NCBI GenBank assembly: GCA_028287225.1
Contig: JAQBPZ010000203.1
Location: 1-13,470 of the forward strand
DNA length: 13,470 nt
From: Gemmatimonadota bacterium
GTDB lineage: Bacteria > Gemmatimonadota > Gemmatimonadetes > Gemmatimonadales > Gemmatimonadaceae
Direction of reading: 5' to 3'
The notes beneath the pieces were generated by a model that did not search any database, was not told the origin of the DNA, and saw only the letters and a list, made by a program, of their open reading frames with translations. The stretch's first letter is position 1. The number at the start of each line of letters is the position of its first letter. Of this stretch, positions 11,906-13,470 are shown piece after piece. The translations under genes were made by a program, and so were the position numbers.

Positions 11906-13345
11906 TCAGCCCACCGCGGGCAGCGCGCGCAGGCGCGAGTCCGACGGCACGAGTCGCAGGAGCAGCAGCGACAGCGCGAACATGATTACCACCGTGATCA
12001 CCGCCGCGCGGTACGCGATGCCGGTGCCCATCGTCGGCTCCATGTGGTCCACGGTGAGCGCCCAGATGAGCGGCCCCGCGACCGCCGCGGCGCGCGACGA
12101 CAGGAGCATGAGGCTGAAGAAGCGCCCCGCCTCCTCGCTCGGCACCAGCGAGAGCAGCAGCGGACGCTCGGCCGTGGGCACGCCGCCGAAGATCAGCCCG
12201 ACCGCGAGTCCCACTCCCCAGAACGCCCGCTGCGTGGGCACCGCGATCATCGCGAGCAGCAGCACGATCCAGCAGACGATCGTGATCAGCAGCGTGCGGC
12301 GCGCACCGTAGCGGTCCACCAGACGACCCGCGATGTAGCTGCCGAGGATCGCCGGGATGGTGAGCACCAGGAAGAGCGTGGTCTCGGTGCCCTGGGCGAA
12401 CCCCATCGCCTTCACCGCATACAGCGCCATGAAGGACGTGATCGTCCCGATCGCGTCCTGGTACAGGAAGGACGAGAGGATGAAGGGGAGCACGCCCGGA
12501 TGCCGGCGCGTGTCGCGCAGCGTCTGCCACAGGTCCCCGAATGCGCGGCGAAAGCTCACCGGCACCTTCTCCTTCACCGGGTCGTGATCCCGGCAGAAGA
12601 AGAAGAGCGGCAGCGAGAACAGGAGGAAGAGCATCGCCGTCGGCACGAAGGTCGACACCCGCCCTGCGTGGGACGTGAACGGCACCATGGCGCGCAACCC
12701 GTCCATCACCCGTGCCGGCATGGCGCCGAGCATCGGCACCGCCCCGCTGAAGAACGGGAAGATCAGGATGAGTCCCACGATCGTCCCCACGTAGCCCACC
12801 GCCGTCCCGATCCCCGACAGCCGCCCCTGCTCCTCGGGGGGCGCGAGCTCCGGCATCATCGCGTTGTAGAACGGCTGCGCCGCCTGGTACGCGTAGTTCG
12901 CCACGACGAACGCCAGCAGCACCCACCCGAACGTCCCGATGCCCGGCGTCCAGCCGGCGGGCAGCGACGTGCCGCGCAGCGTCTCCGCACCGGCGATCGG
13001 CAGCGTCGTCTGCCCGAGCACCCCGATCATCGCGCAGGCCACGCAGGCCGCCACGGTGAAGAGCACCACCCAGATCTTGCGGCGGCGCCGCGCATCCGAG
13101 AGCGCGCCGAGCACCGGCACCGAGACCACCACGAGGAGCGACGACAGGCCGTTGCCCAGGGCGAAGACGGTGCTCGACGCGTGCAGGTCGGCGATCAGCC
13201 AGACCGAGAAGTACAGCGTCGCGACGTTCATCGAGAAGATGGTGTTCGCGAAGTCGTACAGTGCCCAGCTGGCGCGCTCGATCCACGGTGCACGCACCGT
13301 GATGGCCCTGCTGGAGCCGTCGACCGACGGACGTGCATCGTGCAT
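11906..13345 (-). CDS. UMF1-family (Atg22-like) MFS transporter
   Basis: The 479-residue product has about 12 membrane helices and the family hallmark WALYDFANTIFS at residues 27-38, followed by LYFSVWL. A motif-A-like GALSDARRRRKIW lies after the second helix, and GRLVDRYGARRTLL starts the second half. FYNAMMPELAPPEEQGRLSG is also typical. The eukaryotic relative Atg22 exports amino acids from the vacuole; bacterial UMF1 substrates are mostly unknown. The ATG at 13345 has GAGG about 7 bases upstream, one of the few visible ribosome-binding sites here. It is the first gene of a two-gene operon with the acyltransferase, and it is divergent from the gene at the window end. Confidence 0.92.
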   Translation of the reverse strand: MHDARPSVDGSSRAITVRAPWIERASWALYDFANTIFSMNVATLYFSVWLIADLHASSTVFALGNGLSSLLVVVSVPVLGALSDARRRRKIWVVLFTVAACVACAMIGVLGQTTLPIAGAETLRGTSLPAGWTPGIGTFGWVLLAFVVANYAYQAAQPFYNAMMPELAPPEEQGRLSGIGTAVGYVGTIVGLILIFPFFSGAVPMLGAMPARVMDGLRAMVPFTSHAGRVSTFVPTAMLFLLFSLPLFFFCRDHDPVKEKVPVSFRRAFGDLWQTLRDTRRHPGVLPFILSSFLYQDAIGTITSFMALYAVKAMGFAQGTETTLFLVLTIPAILGSYIAGRLVDRYGARRTLLITIVCWIVLLLAMIAVPTQRAFWGVGLAVGLIFGGVPTAERPLLLSLVPSEEAGRFFSLMLLSSRAAAVAGPLIWALTVDHMEPTMGTGIAYRAAVITVVIMFALSLLLLRLVPSDSRLRALPAVG

Positions 13346-13396
13346 GAATTGCCTCGTGTGATTGACGGCTCCCTGCAGCGCACCAAATTACCGCCC

Positions 13397-13470
13397 ATGC
13401 CACTCCGCCGCTCCGCTTGCATTGCCCTGCGCCGCCACTCCGCCGCCGCGCTCCTGCTTCCCCTGCTCGC
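13397..13470 (+). CDS. Start of a probable exported protein, cut by the window end
   Basis: From the ATG at 13397 the frame is open to the last base, giving 24 full codons plus two bases. The N-terminus has basic residues (MPLRRSACIALRRHS) followed by a hydrophobic AAALLLPLL, as in a Sec signal peptide. It diverges from the UMF1 gene across a 51-bp gap that must hold both promoters; AAATTA at 13385-13390 is the most AT-rich part. Function cannot be told. Confidence 0.5.
   Translation, partial: MPLRRSACIALRRHSAAALLLPLL

Noticed and set aside
10314..13403. A 1029-codon minus-strand open frame
   Set aside because: It is the out-of-phase shadow of the UMF1 and acyltransferase genes. Its peptide is dominated by Arg, Ala and Gly, as expected for a GC-rich alternate frame.
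1..13470. CRISPR arrays, tRNA or rRNA genes, toxin-antitoxin or phage-defence genes
   Set aside because: I looked for regularly spaced repeats, tRNA-like cloverleaf ends and typical small paired genes, and saw none. The only repeats are the palindrome, the 15-bp pair and the tandem DnaA-type boxes.
1..13470. Consensus parS (TGTTTCACGTGAAACA) near parAB
   Set aside because: No exact or near-exact copy was seen by eye. The CACGTG repeats at 1222-1282 match only the core, so I did not annotate them as parS.

Overview
The window is a very GC-rich bacterial chromosome segment, densely coded, with many GTG starts, 4-bp start/stop overlaps and few clear Shine-Dalgarno sequences. Gene content and codon use suggest Gemmatimonadota or a similar high-GC phylum. 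This is an inference from general familiarity, not from a database match.

Region 1 (1-3620) looks like an origin-proximal neighbourhood. It opens with the 3' end of mnmG (gidA), followed by a secreted SIMPL/DUF541 protein. A tight three-gene operon comes next: a small single-motif LAGLIDADG protein, parA (GTG start 6 bp after the preceding stop) and parB (ATGA overlap with parA). The usual rsmG between mnmG and parA is absent. Just after parB, two perfect tandem TTGTCCACA boxes (the high-GC DnaA-box form) and a near-match lie around 3526-3614, so an oriC or DnaA-regulated promoter may be here.

Region 2 (3578-10107) is one plus-strand operon for an ABC importer of the BMP/nucleoside type. It holds a BMP-family lipoprotein, a Nif3-like metal protein, a double ATPase, an MFS transporter and two BPD_transp_2 permeases. 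From nif3 onward every junction is a 4-bp GTGA or ATGA overlap. The ATPase carries about 34 extra residues between its second signature motif and second Walker B, next to a G6C8 run.

Region 3 (10108-10540), between convergent genes, is a ~400-bp imperfect palindrome with perfect arm blocks of 24 and 31 bp. Each arm has GGAT repeated at an exact 10-bp period. Nearly all differences between the well-aligned arm segments would be G-U pairs in a plus-strand RNA. The right arm also encodes the last 12 residues and stop codon of the neighbouring acyltransferase. This is the strongest candidate for something undescribed.

Region 4 (10496-13470) is a minus-strand pair: a UMF1-type MFS transporter, then 3 bp later a PlsC-like acyltransferase with a membrane C-terminal half. 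Divergent from them, the start of a probable exported protein runs off the window end.
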